Shown piece by piece: positions 21,020 through 31,855 of a stretch of DNA of 64,000 nucleotides. The DNA is taken from contig OY288259.1 of the NCBI GenBank assembly GCA_958450325.1, positions 30,188,734 to 30,252,733 on the forward strand. The letters run 5' to 3'. The notes beneath the pieces were generated by a model. The model saw only the letters and a list, made by a program, of their open reading frames with translations. It was not told the DNA's origin and did not search any database. The stretch is from Agrostemma githago (lineage: Eukaryota; Streptophyta; Magnoliopsida; Caryophyllales; Caryophyllaceae). The position numbers were made by a program, and so were the translations under genes. Positions within the stretch are counted from its first letter, which is position 1; every line of letters starts with the position of its first letter.

Positions 21020-23556
21020 TGTAGACACCCGCATTTTGACTGCCACGTGTCAATGGTAGTCTCCGAAAAGCACCCGATGATGATAGGACGTCAACGTGAT
21101 TTGGTATACTCGGATTTGGGCTCGGAATCAATAATAGCCGACATGGACTTTTAGCGGAGTAAAAATCTCACAAAACAGACCTCAAATTCAGGCCCAGTGG
21201 GTCGTTCCGAGTCAAACAAGACTAATTTGGGCCAAAACCGACACCAAAAATAATTCCCGTCTTTTGGCGACCGGGTCAAAACCCGGTCAAAGACGAAACC
21301 GTCTCATAAATCAGCCACATTCATTCCTAAAAGTTGGCGCACAAAATCAAATTCAAAAAAGCTACCAAAACAAACAAGTCAAACCTTCCCCAAATATCTC
21401 GATTTTGTTGATCCACTCGATCGAGTGGATTGACCCACTCGATCGAGTGGAGCGTCTTCCGCTGGATCAGACCCGCCCAAATAGGCACTCGATCGAGTGC
21501 ACTAGGGCCACTCGATCGAGTGCACCTTAGGTTGTGGCAATTGTCTATAAATACCGTCACATCCCCCATGCATTTCAACACCTTTTACCAACTTTACACA
21601 TCAACTTTCAGCAACCTTTGCCCTACATTTTCAATCACATTCAACCCTACTACTCCATACATCAAGCCTTAGAAAACCTAAGCCAAAACGCATCAAAACC
21701 GAGCCTTTGTCCCTCGATAAAACGACACATACACATATACATCCATACACGCCTTAACTCACATACATTCCTCGACACTCCCAAGCTTTGTCGCTATTCA
21801 CGAGTCCGTCTCCGAGGTTTATACTAGCATGTATGTTGAGGGTGTCCCAAACTCTTCTCTAATCTCTTTTTAATATCGTTTTTATGTATATTTTTCATAC
21901 TATTGCATCGTAGTAACACGTACATTAACACTAACTTTTTTTTTATATATTTTCGCGTTCATATTTTTTTGTATCATTTTATGATACTACTAACATTATT
22001 ACTAATACCGCGTATATATAATACTAATATCAAAAAACCGGTTTTAAAACGTTGAACTACAATAATCACTTTTGGTCCGTCTAATCCCTTTACGAGCAAC
22101 GACGGAGGTGGAGCCCTTTCGAGGAGCCCCGCCCCAATGTACTCAAGGGCGTGACGCGATCGTGATCCGTTGTAGTTGAACGGATTTAATCCCCTTTCAT
22201 AATTGGTACGAGACCCGTTGACACGAATATCGACATCACATAACCCGAAAGGGTTAGTTTCGATGTCGTGACGTAGAGGGATTCATCTCGTCACCAATTC
22301 AAACTCTTTTTAATCTAACATAAACGTTTTTACAAAATCCCGATGACGGTATTATATTCATTTATACACGACTATAGTACCGGAAGTCGAGCTAAATACG
22401 AATCGTGCGATATTCGTATTTGGTTAGGCCGACCATCGATTTCATGTCAAAAAACGCACGAGTCACTACTCGTACAGGGGGCACTCGATCGAGTGCCATA
22501 GGCCACTCGATCGAGTAGCACCCCAAAAAGTGGTCAGTAGCCATGCTAATGACGCACTCGACCGAGTCACTCAATGACTCGATCGAGTGGGTCTCATAAA
22601 CCGCAAACCCGAGGGCTTGGACACATATTTCGAGCCCGTTCTTTTATCGACTTTAGACCATCGACTGACCCTCGTATTTTCAAAACCTACACGTCACGAC
22701 ACGTAGAACGACTTTGACCACTTTAACGTGATAAGTCGGGACAAGACTACGGGACGTGAGATTAGGCTAACAATACGCCGCAGTCTCACATTTCCGTCCT
22801 TCGTTTAATACGCGACATAATGCGTACTTAATCGGGGTTAGTCCATCTACAAATTTCGCAGTCTAGTTTACATACGGGTCCGTTTCCATCGTTATTTTGC
22901 TTTATTTTACGCAATGTTGTATTGTGAATTCCGGGTTGTATTTCCGCCCGTGTAACTTGTACGCTTTTATTTATTTCCTTTCGAGCTTTATTTATTTGCT
23001 TTTACGCTTTTATAAATGAACCTCGCATGCTAAATTATTTCGACCACATTTAAGATGCATTAAATGACGTAGTTAACGCAAAACTCGCATGTTTAGTTAA
23101 AAACGTTGTTTGCATATCATTTAATTATTTTACTAGCGCGCGTATCACGAACACGAACGATGTCTTAGTAGAGGCCGCCATGTGCGGGCGGGGTTGGGTG
23201 TCCTTAGTGGGCTTCCCAACACGTACCCTCACCCCTTACTCAGAACCTTTGGTTTCCGGATGTCCGAAACCCTTGGCGCACGAGAGTCATTTTATATACG
23301 AAAGCCGGTGTAAACGGTATCGGTATAACAATGCAAAGGGACGAGCCCCATAAACTCTGAAATCGGAGTGGGCTTACTTTGTGTATAGCCCATAACGACA
23401 TAGAGTGGGCTCGTATGGTTCCGAATAACCACAAAATTCGGTGGCGACTCCATTTTGACGTAAATTTCGAACTCGAGAACAATCTTGCCATGAGATTCAT
23501 TCGCCTACCCAAACCCGCGCTTCGCCGCGTCGGGGTGGACCTACGTCATGTCCACA
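21020..23556 (+). repeat. Tat-P 3' LTR
   Basis: 2537 bp, nearly identical to the 5' LTR. TATAAATA is at 21546-21553. Palindrome clusters are at 21412-21526 and 22480-22592. In the first cluster the third palindrome is perfect here (GCACTCGATCGAGTGC) but has a T in the 5' LTR. ACTTG at 23557-23561 is the downstream target-site duplication. Confidence 0.96.
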
Positions 23557-23561
23557 ACTTG

Positions 23562-24049
23562 GCTGGAGTATCGGTGTTTTAAAAGATGTTTTTGAAAAGA
23601 AGATGTTCTTTTTTCAAAAACGGAGTTGGGTGTGGTTGAATCCAGATTTTAGTGTGTTATTTGGGTTCTTCAAACACGCTACACATAACTTGGAATGCGT
23701 ACACTCATGCAGGGTGCAGACACGGGTAGGTTAGGATAGGCTACCGTCCACGAGTAGTCCTTGCTTAGATGACGAAAGGTCACCTGGGGAGGTTAGTGTC
23801 ATACCGTATGCTTGGAACCACTCATTTGGTATATCCACGGAATGTGAGGCTACCTTGGATGGCCGGAGAGTCAATCAAGGGTCACCTCGCGTGTCCGAAA
23901 GGATCTTACCAAGAAGAGGTCGATTGGTCCTAATATCGGTTAGGGTGGACTTTTAGAGCCAAAATCTTTAGTGACCACAACAAGGAACTAGGAAATGAGC
24001 TTCACCAACATCGTTCAAGTTACACCACCGCTGGAAACTTGTTTCCAAA
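23562..24049 (-). other. Tat-M 5' leader, part next to primer site
   Basis: Noncoding sequence continuing, after removal of Tat-P, into 12519 and below. No ORF of interest is seen. Confidence 0.7.
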
Positions 24050-24067
24050 TCCCCAGCAGAGTCGCCA
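24050..24067 (-). promoter_or_regulatory. Tat-M primer binding site (tRNA-Arg type)
   Basis: On the minus strand TGGCGACTCTGCTGGGGA follows the LTR end after AAT. It differs from the Tat-P primer site by a single base (CTC-T-GC versus CTC-C-GC). Confidence 0.85.
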
Positions 24068-24070
24068 AAT

Positions 24071-26194
24071 TGTGGACCTCCGTCCGCACCGCCAGGCGCC
24101 CCGCGCGCGGGACCGACCTGGTTTGTCGCGGCGGCCACCCACGCGGCCCCTTCCCGGTCGGGGGCCGGTCCGATCTCGCGTACGGGGTGATGTGTCGGAC
24201 CTCGATTTGGATGACCATTCGGATAGTACTAGACGAATGCGGACACCCGTGTTTCTGTTAGAATCGATTGAGACGTGTTTGTAAATGTTTAAAAGCCGAT
24301 ATATTTGGTAAGACGACCTTTTTATTGAACCGAATTCGTTTCCGATTTGTGGAGTCGCCGCCGAGTCAATTATGGGGACTCGAAAACCGTTCAATTCAAT
24401 TTTGATCTTCAGCCGGCTCAAAGTTGAGTGGCATGGGACCTAAAGATAAAGACTTGTACCCTTAAGCACTCCATGCCTGGAATGACTCTCATTGCCAATG
24501 GTATCGGACATCCGGAAACCGTCGATTCTGAGTAAGGGGTGAAGGTACGTATTGGGAAGTCAACGTTCGCTAGACGTCGACACCTAATCCGACCTACACA
24601 TAGCGGCCTCTACTAATCAATCGGTGGGCTGATAACTTTGTTCCTTTATTGTGGCAGAAGTACAGTAAGATCCATTGTTTTAACCCTATGTCCTTACTAT
24701 GTTGGTTGTTTAAGGACAAGTAAGCTTTTGTGGTCGAAGTAAATGTATTTACATTCTTTGCATTCGATTTCACGTGACAAGCAGGCCATGAAAAGATGCA
24801 CGTAGGAGAGTAGAGAGTACTAAGTATTATACGTATTAGCAAATCAGATTTAACGCGATAATACGAATATTAGTCGTTCTCGTGGTATACCTTACCTGGT
24901 ATTCGGCTTAAGATGCGTCGGCTCGATATTAATAGGGATGCATCGAACCACGAATGGTGAGCACCGGGACTAATACGGAACCAACATCACTTTGTTCAGT
25001 TTTAGCTTGTTTACATTTTGAATTCCGTGTTCGGTGATTTAGCATGCAATTATAAGGTCATAAAAGCGGTAAATCATACGAAAGCGGTAAATGTGAAATG
25101 TAAGTAAATCACATAGTGAGGAGTTGCACCCTCGGAGTGTAAACAAGACACGATGCGTAGAAAGTTGAGAACGAATCTCGGAGCTAATCGGGTTTAGTTT
25201 GGGTGTTTTGGTACTTATGGTTGAAGTTGAGGACGTTACGTGTTTTAAGATGTGTCATGGGCCTAGTGTCCACGCTTGACATTATTGAAGTGCATAGTAA
25301 AAGTACAGAAATGTAAAGTTTTTTTTAGATGACAACCTAGTAACGATTCGACTTCGAGGTGGATCCTCCTAGCTTGTCCTGAGGCGATTCTGGCAGAGTT
25401 TCGTTACTATGGCTAGTTTTGCGGTTAATCCGGCATAGCTTCACTGCTAGACCCGGGATTGGCTAGTCGAACGCGGGTGCTCCTCGGGTCGAGTGGGGTG
25501 CTCGAGAGTGAGGAGTAGCGTCGATTCGCTAAACGATCGAGTGGATCGTACATAGTGTCAGAGTGCGACCTTAGTTAGAGAAAAAGAGGGGGAGAGCGAG
25601 TTGTGGGAGAAGTAAGTCACGAACTCGTTGAGAAGTTGTATCGAATGAACGAAATGAGGGGGGTATTTATAGTTGCTCGCGCAGTTTAAATCGACCTTTA
25701 GGACGCCTGAGTTACGGCGCACCAGAACTCAGTCGCCTGGGGTAATGCGCATGAATACAAGGACGCCTGGTGTGAGGCGCTTGTATTTTTGAAGATCCGA
25801 TTTCAAAACTTTCCAAAACGGAGAAGATGCGTATATTGCGTTGTCTTGGGGATTAAGCATTCTTGCAACCCTAGTGTGTCGAGCGTCGGATGGGCCTCGG
25901 ACGCGTGTCTCGAGGTTTTCTTGACCCGGCGCGTTGACTCGGGTTTGACTTTGCATATTTCGGGACCGATTCGGGGTCTCGGTGGCGGAATTGACTCTAA
26001 TTAGTGTGATGTGACCGTAATGACACGACTAAGGCTGTCTTGATGTTAAATTATTTTTCCCGAGTAATTATTTGATCCGTTCTATAGAAAAACTATCTAA
26101 AACATCGTAATCTCGCGTCGCGTTGTAGTTCGATTGTCATCGGGTGTTTGTCGGGTGCTCCTGTAGCCACCAGGTCTAAATCTGGGTGTCTATA
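24071..26194 (-). repeat. Tat-M 5' LTR
   Basis: On the minus strand it begins TATAGACACCCAGATTT, probably a decayed TGTAGACACCC, and ends GGAGGTCCACA before the primer site; 2124 bp. The last about 100 bp (24071-24175) are extremely GC-rich. CTATAAATA is at 25672-25664. The plus-strand LTR at 2148-4496 is a diverged relative with several indels. Confidence 0.9.
25664..25785 (-). promoter_or_regulatory. Tat-M LTR promoter with half-palindromes and TATA
   Basis: In element sense, AAGCGCCTCACACCAGGCGT, ATGCGCAT, CCAGGCGACTG and GGTGCGCCG lie within about 115 bp upstream of CTATAAATACC. The boxes are repeated but the palindromes are weaker than in the other LTR families. Confidence 0.5.
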
Positions 26195-26690
26195 GTAGGT
26201 TTAGACCCTATTACATTCCCCATAAGAGTAAACTTCCACAATTGTATTTCCTCAGCAAAATCATCCAATTCTATATCAATTACAGAAGAATTTGAGCCAT
26301 TATCGCAAAGTAGAGATTCATTCCTAATTGTTTACGATTTTGAGCAACATTTGTCCATTTCTTGGATCCCTCCTGCTTTTGAGAAACTGGGGGATCAATT
26401 GTAGAAGCATTATTTGGGTTTACTACATCAGAACCATTAGTATTAGGTAAAGACGAAGAATCAGAAGTATCAGTATGAACAATTTTACCAACAGATTTGA
26501 GCGCATTGATGATAAATTCATTTATCGAAGATTTCGGCGAAGTGCTCTAGGTATCTGAATTCTCCTTGAGTTCTGAATCATTACTCCCCATTTCTGGACC
26601 AGTAGAATCGCGGCGAGAAGAACGATTAGCTTGCAAAGATTTCTTGGGAGGACGACCTAGACCTCGCTTGATTGGAGGATATGACGCCAT
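26195..26690 (-). pseudogene. LINE ORF1-like N-terminus (DUF4283 type), truncated
   Basis: Starting at the ATG complementary to 26688-26690: MASYPPIKRGLGRPPKKSLQ, an in-frame stop near 26550, INEFIINALKSVGKIV, KKWTNVAQNRKQLGMNL, a frame change, then VIDIELDDFAEEIQLWKFTL and MGNVIGSKP at the edge of the Tat-M LTR. The last part is the start of the DUF4283 domain found in plant L1 ORF1 proteins (nucleic-acid binding). The 5' UTR runs to about 26760. The rest is cut off by the Tat-M insertion. Confidence 0.75.
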
Positions 26691-26763
26691 TGAAGAAAGC
26701 TTCACGTAACAGAATTAGGATAATAGACCTAGAGAGAGAAAGCTTGCTCTCACTACGCGCATG

Positions 26764-26778
26764 TATTATTATTATTAC

Positions 26779-26810
<32 letters not shown>

Positions 26811-26820
26811 TTATTTTTTT
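26764..26820. repeat. (ATT)n microsatellite, likely the 3' tail of a non-LTR element
   Basis: About 15 ATT units with one imperfection. On the minus strand this is (TAA)n directly after the short 3' UTR of the reverse-transcriptase-type protein at 26855-27265. Short-unit tails of this kind mark the 3' end of some non-LTR elements. Confidence 0.85.
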
Positions 26821-26854
26821 AAAACGGAAGTTGTATTACCAATGAAACAAATTA

Positions 26855-27265
26855 CAAGAAGTTAGCGGGAAACCGCTACTATCTGGACCCCCACTCCCTT
26901 AGCGATCGCAAAACTAATCCTAGTGAAAATATGAATGAGGCACGCGCCCCAGTCTCCTTTGATATAGCGAATTTGCGAATCCGCTGGAGCAGAGAAACAG
27001 CATCCGTGTCGAGCTCACCAAGAGAAAGGTGGGAAACCATACCCAATGGTCGTGCAGCGTGCCTGATACTTGGCACACTTACGACGAGCAACATCAGCAA
27101 TGACCCGTCCAGGCTCAAAAGCAGTCAAGCCGCACTGGATTAAAGGGGAGGACCCAGTCAGATCAACACAAACATCATGCTCCTTATCCCACGAGTAGAG
27201 CAAAAGCTCGGCAGACCGTAAGGGCTTGTCGTTATCATCGCAGAGGTCGATTTCCACCTCCTTGC
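26855..27265 (-). pseudogene. C-terminal part of RT-type plant repeat protein (second half)
   Basis: Minus-strand reading gives EVEIDLCDDNDKPLRSAELL, YSWDKEHDVCVDLTGSSPLI, ARRKCAKYQARC, SLGELDTDAVSLLQRIRKF and, after a frameshift near 26940, RISFAIAKGVGVQIV and a stop. I recognise this as the conserved C-terminus of a plant protein family that carries a reverse transcriptase domain further N-terminal and is often annotated as hypothetical or auxilin-like. It continues exactly from 36966 once Ath-A and one CTTGC copy are removed (ISAGK joins EVEID). Family naming is from memory. Confidence 0.7.
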
Positions 27266-28846
27266 TGATGGGAGGGATTTGCCGTCAATCCCAAACACCA
27301 AGTAAAGCCAAAAAAACCTAACAAGTAGCTAGGGTAAGTCGGGTCGATATCCACGGAGACGGTAATGGGTGTCTAGACTAAGGTCTACCTAAAAACAAGA
27401 CTAGGTCACAAAAAACACGAGAGGATGAGAAATGACAAAACTTGACTAACTAGGATGATGAAAAGGGATGAAACTAGACTATCAATGAACTAGATAGAAC
27501 ATGAACTAAATGAAACAACTAAAGCTAAATGAAACAACAAACTAGAGAAGATGGAGAAATCAATTAAGGAAAGAGTAGGGTTAGGTCGGGTTCATAAGTG
27601 CAATAGGATAGTTGGGAAATCGAGGGTGTAGGTTTCACCTAGTCACTTAGGTCGGTCCGCGCTCTCGCGTCAAAGACAAACTCGAATACTCAAGCAAGAT
27701 GCTACCCAATACATAAGAATTCAATCACACATCAACCATACAATGAGAAGGAGGAAACAAGCAAGAGAAGCATGGCCACTACTACTCTAACAAGCAATTC
27801 ATCAAACACATGGTATGCTTAACAAGTGAATAGCGACAAAGAATCCACCTTTACCTTCAATCAAACCCTAATCACCCATAATCAACACTTAATCCCTCTA
27901 CTAACCCCACAATAAGTCTACTCACTCATATCTAAACTAACATTAACATAAACAAGAGAAATCAACACAAGCATGACTAGCTTAGCAAGAACAATGAACA
28001 ATGAACAAAGATTAAAAGTTAAATGATAAAGAAAGATTAAGAGAAAAGAGAAAAGGAAGATTATACCCAACTAGTAAGGAGGAAAGATTGAAACTTGTAT
28101 ATAAGAAAACCCAAATACATTCACCAGTTGTTGCCAAGATTGAATGGATTCTTCAAGAGATCCCTTATTGCAAGAGTAACTAACTAGATTAAGCTAAGAT
28201 TAACAAAAGATTAAGGAAAGATTAATGAAAAACTAAGCTAAGGGTGAAGGAAGTCTATCTAGGGTTTAGGGTAATGTAAAGTAATGAAAAGTGCTTAAAA
28301 CAATACAAGGGGGGGGGGGGGGGTATATATAGGGTTTCACGGGTAAGGGAAGCGAGGAAAGCGAAACAGGACAGAACTGGGCCCATTCCGGCCGAGAAGG
28401 GATGATCCCAGTCGGGAAGCTGATGATCCCGGCCGGGAGCACTCTCCCGTAGCTTGTGTTTCCTTTGCACTTCATCCCGGTCGTGATGGATGTGTTCCCG
28501 ACCGGGATGGGTCTTGTAGGCTTCAAATATGGTCTCATAGGTCCCATCTTGCTCTTCATAGTCATCTTATTATTTCCCGGTGCTCGGGATTGGGTCCCAA
28601 AGGGTCGGGAATAGGTTCCAAGGGCTCGGGATCGAGTCTAAGCTACCGAGTGATCGTCGCTTCTCTTTGTTGTCTCCAAATGTGTCGGAAACGAGTCGGA
28701 ATCGTTCCATTTCTCCAATATTCGCCTTAGGAACCTAAAACAAACTAGAAGAAGCGTAAGTATCCTCGAAACCGCTCCAAAGAGCGATTTCACAAGAGAA
28801 ACCGGGACCAAACACAAGGAATAAGCACTACAAAACACACTTATCA
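27266..28846 (-). repeat. Ath-A 3' LTR
   Basis: 1581 bp, TGATAAGTG..TCCCTCCCATCA on the minus strand. TATATATA is at 28324-28332, next to a run of 15 G on the plus strand (28309-28323). The palindrome cluster TCCCGNNCGGGA is at 28378-28525, upstream of TATA in element sense. A U5 block GTCTCCGTGGATATCGACC resembles that of the other Athila-like LTRs. Confidence 0.93.
28324..28525 (-). promoter_or_regulatory. Ath-A 3' LTR promoter with TCCCGNNCGGGA cluster
   Basis: Units include ATCCCGGCCGGGAG, ATCCCAGTCGGGAA, CATCCCGGTCGTGATG and TTCCCGACCGGGAT. In element sense TATATATA follows within about 50 bp. The 5' LTR (36422-36625) has the same layout with one extra unit. Confidence 0.65.
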
Positions 28847-28860
28847 ACTCCCCCACACTT
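28847..28860 (-). promoter_or_regulatory. Ath-A polypurine tract
   Basis: On the minus strand AAGTGTGGGGGAGT lies directly before the 3' LTR. The same sequence precedes the 3' LTRs of Ath-B and Ath-C. Confidence 0.85.
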
Positions 28861-29554
28861 AACCCTTTCTCGCCCTCGAGTAAGCACGAACTAACTAAAA
28901 CTAAAAGAAACTAGAGTACTAACCGAGCGGGTATTAGCGCACCCTACGCCCTGTCAAATCACGTGAGAACACTTAGAGGAAAAGTTCTCTCCGCAAGGCA
29001 AGTAAGGTCTTGCGACAAAACTGTGGATACAACCGAACACGAAAACACAAAAACAAACAAACAAACAATCGGTTGCATTCAAAAAGAAACAAATACCGCT
29101 TCCCTCAACAAAGCGGTGAAAGAAGCACCGGTTAAGGACTCAGGGCAAGTGACAACGTTCCTAAGCTAATAACACAAATCGATATGCAAAACCTTAATAG
29201 TATGACAACAAAGCAATAAAAACGTTGGTAACTTACCTAGGTCCTCCTAAGGAAATAAGAACGTACCACGGGAAGATAAACGGGATTGAAAAAGGATGAA
29301 CCACAAAGTTAGACGACACTGTAGGTAAGTGAAATCCCGCCCCCTTTAGCGATGAGCCAAGAGGGTTGTCCCATGCTCAAAAATTGCCCAACTAGTCTAA
29401 GTAAAAAGGTGGATATGGTTGCAAAATGAGGGAAGACCGACTATTAACGCTATCATCCTTCCTAGGGACTCGGTCCTTTGGGAGACTCTTCACAATAACA
29501 GTCGATAAAATGCTTATTTTTTAGGGGCGAGAATTTATTTTTTGGGAGATGATT

Positions 29555-29700
29555 TTCTTTGGCATTTTTCTTTTGCATTTGGCTTTTGAGTTGCTATGCC
29601 ATTTCTTTTTCTTCTTTTGTATTTTGTTTTTGATTTGTTGTACCTTTTTTTTTTCTTCTTTCTTTTCTTTCTTTTTTCTTTTCTTTTTGCCTTGGTTTGC
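29555..29700. repeat. Pyrimidine-rich tract (purine tract in element sense)
   Basis: TTTCTTTT-type sequence with few purines, for example 29640-29690. On the Ath-A coding strand it is a long GAAA-rich purine run. Counterparts are at 52640-52830 (Ath-B) and 60680-60850 (Ath-C). Confidence 0.85.
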
Positions 29701-30694
29701 CCTTTTGGCTAGATTTTTGTTTTGTAGGCATTCAATCACAACCATGTAAGAAGCTTCAACAAGTTGCAACTTATTCGTGGAAAATGTGTAGAAGGTAGGG
29801 AAATGGGTAAGTCGGGACGACGTCTTCCCTTCAAACCCACAAAAAGGGGGAAACTTCGACTAATCAAAGAAATTTCTAACACGGTCCCCTAAGGGACGGG
29901 ACTCGACAACCAAGGCCTTTTCACTCCGTCGGTGGTCAAAATGGTCAAAATGCAAATCCCGTAGCGAATCCCTAGTAGACTAGGTGGGCACAAGGTAAAG
30001 AACCAACAAAACTATTGATTTAAAGTCATTCTACTAGACTAAAGTCCAAGTCTCGATTCATATCAGTAGAAAAGGAAAGTAAACACCTGCGCACTAGCCT
30101 CAAAACTGGGTTTTCGAAAACCTTTTCTACACTAGACACAAAGTACACAACACAAAACAAAGACAAAAGAAAATGAAGCGAAACAAGACAAAACAAAACA
30201 AAAACACAAGGAAATAAACAATCACCACCCTAAATCTTCCAAACAAGCAACCATATCAACCACAAACTCCAAAAAGCTCCACCCGAGCACACATCATCAC
30301 AAAATCTCCTCCAATCTCCACAAGAGACAAAGAGGAAAAGGGATAAAATGATGTTACCGGATGTCTTGAAAGCTCTTCAAAGTTAACGGTGATCAAGCGA
30401 CCTACAAGGAAAAAGTGGGCAAAACACACACGCAAAACACAAAAATACGACACAAAAGAAAATCTTTTTGTTTTTTTATTGAATTTTTCAAAATTTTAAG
30501 AATTGTTCAAGATTTTTCGAAAAATATACGAAAATAAAACTAAACTATACTAGGATATCGCTCCCCCACACTTAAACCGAGCAAAGTCCTCATGCTCGAT
30601 AGGTAGTGTGCGGAAGACACTAAAAAGAAAAGAAAAAGGGAAAATAGAGCTAAAAATTAAAATTGAAAGTGAAGAAAGGGTAGAATGTGTCCGG

Positions 30695-30938
30695 CCGGGG
30701 TGTAATCAAGTCACCAAGGGGCGAGACGAGAAAAGATATGGATGAGGGAAGAAATAAAAAGAAGAAAATAAAAGGAAATGGGAGGGGAGGGCTAGGTGTA
30801 ATCAAGTCACCTAGCCCGGATTCCGCCTAAATCCGACTAAATCCTACCAAAAGGAAATAATAGATAAAGAAAAAGCGAAAAGACTTGACAATTTGGATTT
30901 TTCAAATGATTCTGGATGTAATCACGTCATCGAGAATC
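30695..30938 (-). repeat. Three hairpins sharing a TAATCAMGT loop (Ath-A)
   Basis: Hairpin A near 30698-30716 (GGTG/CACC). Hairpin B 30789-30817 (GGGCTAGGTG / CACCTAGCCC, ten perfect pairs). Hairpin C 30908-30938 (GATTCTGGATG / CATCGAGAATC, ten of eleven pairs). Loops are TAATCAAGT, TAATCAAGT and TAATCACGT on the plus strand. Coding-strand loops are therefore ACKTGATTA. Confidence 0.8.
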
Positions 30939-31369
30939 GGGAGCAATAACTACCAAAGGCCCCGAGGGCCCCCATGACACAAAAAGGATAAAGGGAAGGG
31001 GAAGATACAAAGATAGACTAGCAATAAAAGACGGAAAATAAAAAAGAGTAGCCTACCAAATGGTTAGCAACTCAATAATCTCCATCGCCTCAATGATTGT
31101 TATCGGCACTTTGCTTGTCTTTGTCCTCGTTATTCTTCTTCCTCCTAGATGTAGCCGCATGGTTGAAGTACCGGTCTTGCATTGGTGTAATGAGGTTGGG
31201 ATTTGTGGTTAAACTCGGTGTATAGTGATGAGAAGATGAGATGAAGGCGTATATATGAAATGTAAGGGTCAAATGATAGTTGCAAGGGTGAGTAGGGAGG
31301 TTGGGAGGGGGTACGAAGTGGTTAGGTGGGCTCAAATGACGAAGAGGAGGCATAAGATGGCTGCTGGGG

Positions 31370-31525
31370 TCGATCTCGGGCGGGAAAAACTCTTCCTGGT
31401 CGGGACCATGTCTTCTCGGTCGGGAAGCGTACCCATCTCGAGCGGGATGGCTAGTCAGTAGCCATCGATTTCATGCACACTCCATCCCGGTCGGGACCAT
31501 GTATTCCCGGTCGGGATGGTACCTC
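31370..31525 (-). repeat. Internal TCCCGNNCGGGA palindrome cluster (Ath-A)
   Basis: Six to seven units such as CATCCCGGTCGGGACC, TTCCCGGTCGGGATGG and TCTCGGTCGGGAAG lie between the protease end and the hairpin array. This is the same motif as in the LTR, although the region is not LTR sequence. Confidence 0.85.
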
Positions 31526-31855
31526 AAGCTCTTCATTCCTCTTGCTAGCTTCATCCACAAGGCACCCAATACTTCGGGATCTTGAATCCTGTCCCCAAAA
31601 GCTTATGAAAAGCTCAAAAACCGACTTCCTTACCTAAGATCCAGGCTTCTATCATCAACTACTCTTCATAGCTCTTCATCTTCACTATCAACCTATCAAA
31701 TAAACTCAATAAACACCATCAAATATCCCTCCCTCACATCGCTCATCAAAATACCAAATTACAAGAGTTTCACAAAACTCAAAAGAATAGAAAAAATAAA
31801 TATACAATAGGACGATTCTTTTGGAACTCTGTCAAACCAAGGATGGTGGGATTCT

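Larger units (their letters stand above)
12520..23561 (+). mobile_element. Tat-P: complete but gag-only Tat/Ogre-like LTR retrotransposon with TSD
   Basis: Two long LTRs (12525-15059 and 21020-23556) enclose about 6 kb. The flanking five-base duplications are ACTTG at 12520-12524 and 23557-23561. The LTRs begin TGTAGACACCC and end TCCACA. The primer site is 15063-15080 and the polypurine tract 21009-21019. The interior has a gag ORF, leader tandem repeats and 3' tandem repeats but no protease, RT, RNase H or integrase. I count about 20 differences between the 2.5-kb LTRs (below 1 percent), so the insertion is recent. It sits in the leader of Tat-M in opposite orientation. It is probably mobilised by enzymes of a related Tat element. 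Confidence 0.95.
4497..26194 (-). mobile_element. Tat-M: Tat/Ogre-like Ty3/gypsy element, interrupted and missing its 3' LTR
   Basis: In minus-strand order: 5' LTR 26194-24071, tRNA-Arg primer site 24067-24050, leader 24049-23562 continuing (after the Tat-P insertion) at 12519-11320, gag about 11316-10483, then (after a solo-LTR insertion) RNase H 8390-8030, integrase about 7740-6664, a short tandem repeat at 6392-6138 and an antisense PMD gene at 5720-4560. Protease and reverse transcriptase are absent: only about 300 bp of unreadable sequence lies between gag and RNase H. No 3' LTR in the expected orientation is present; instead an inverted LTR of the same family abuts at 4496. Confidence 0.82.
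28861..31855 (-). other. Ath-A conserved noncoding 3' region in place of pol
   Basis: About 3 kb without plausible coding sequence but strongly similar, block by block, to Ath-B (51978-54940) and Ath-C (60020-62930). Landmarks: GACACTGTAGGTAAGTG..CCGCCCCCTTTAGCG (about 29320), the pyrimidine tract (29555-29700), CAAGGCCTTTTCACTCCGT (about 29910), hairpins with loop TAATCAMGT (30695-30938) and a second palindrome cluster (31370-31525). The hydrophobic or lysine-rich ORFs here come from the pyrimidine tract and are not genes. Confidence 0.8.

Noticed and set aside
12525..23556. Direct 2.5-kb duplication interpreted as a segmental duplication
   Set aside because: TG..CA ends, primer site, polypurine tract and the five-base TSD show these are the LTRs of one element.
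24015..24421. Overlapping ORFs in the GC-rich end of the Tat-M LTR
   Set aside because: They span the LTR/primer-site boundary on both strands; high GC simply removes stop codons.
29549..29749. Phe-rich hydrophobic ORF resembling a membrane protein (also at 52588-52851 and 60688-60951)
   Set aside because: Produced by translating the pyrimidine tract; the composition explains it and the frame is not conserved.
31090..31353. Possible env-like ORF after protease in Ath-A (also 54275-54679, 61958-62452)
   Set aside because: Frames are not conserved between the three copies and show no signal peptide or membrane anchor pattern; better treated as noncoding.
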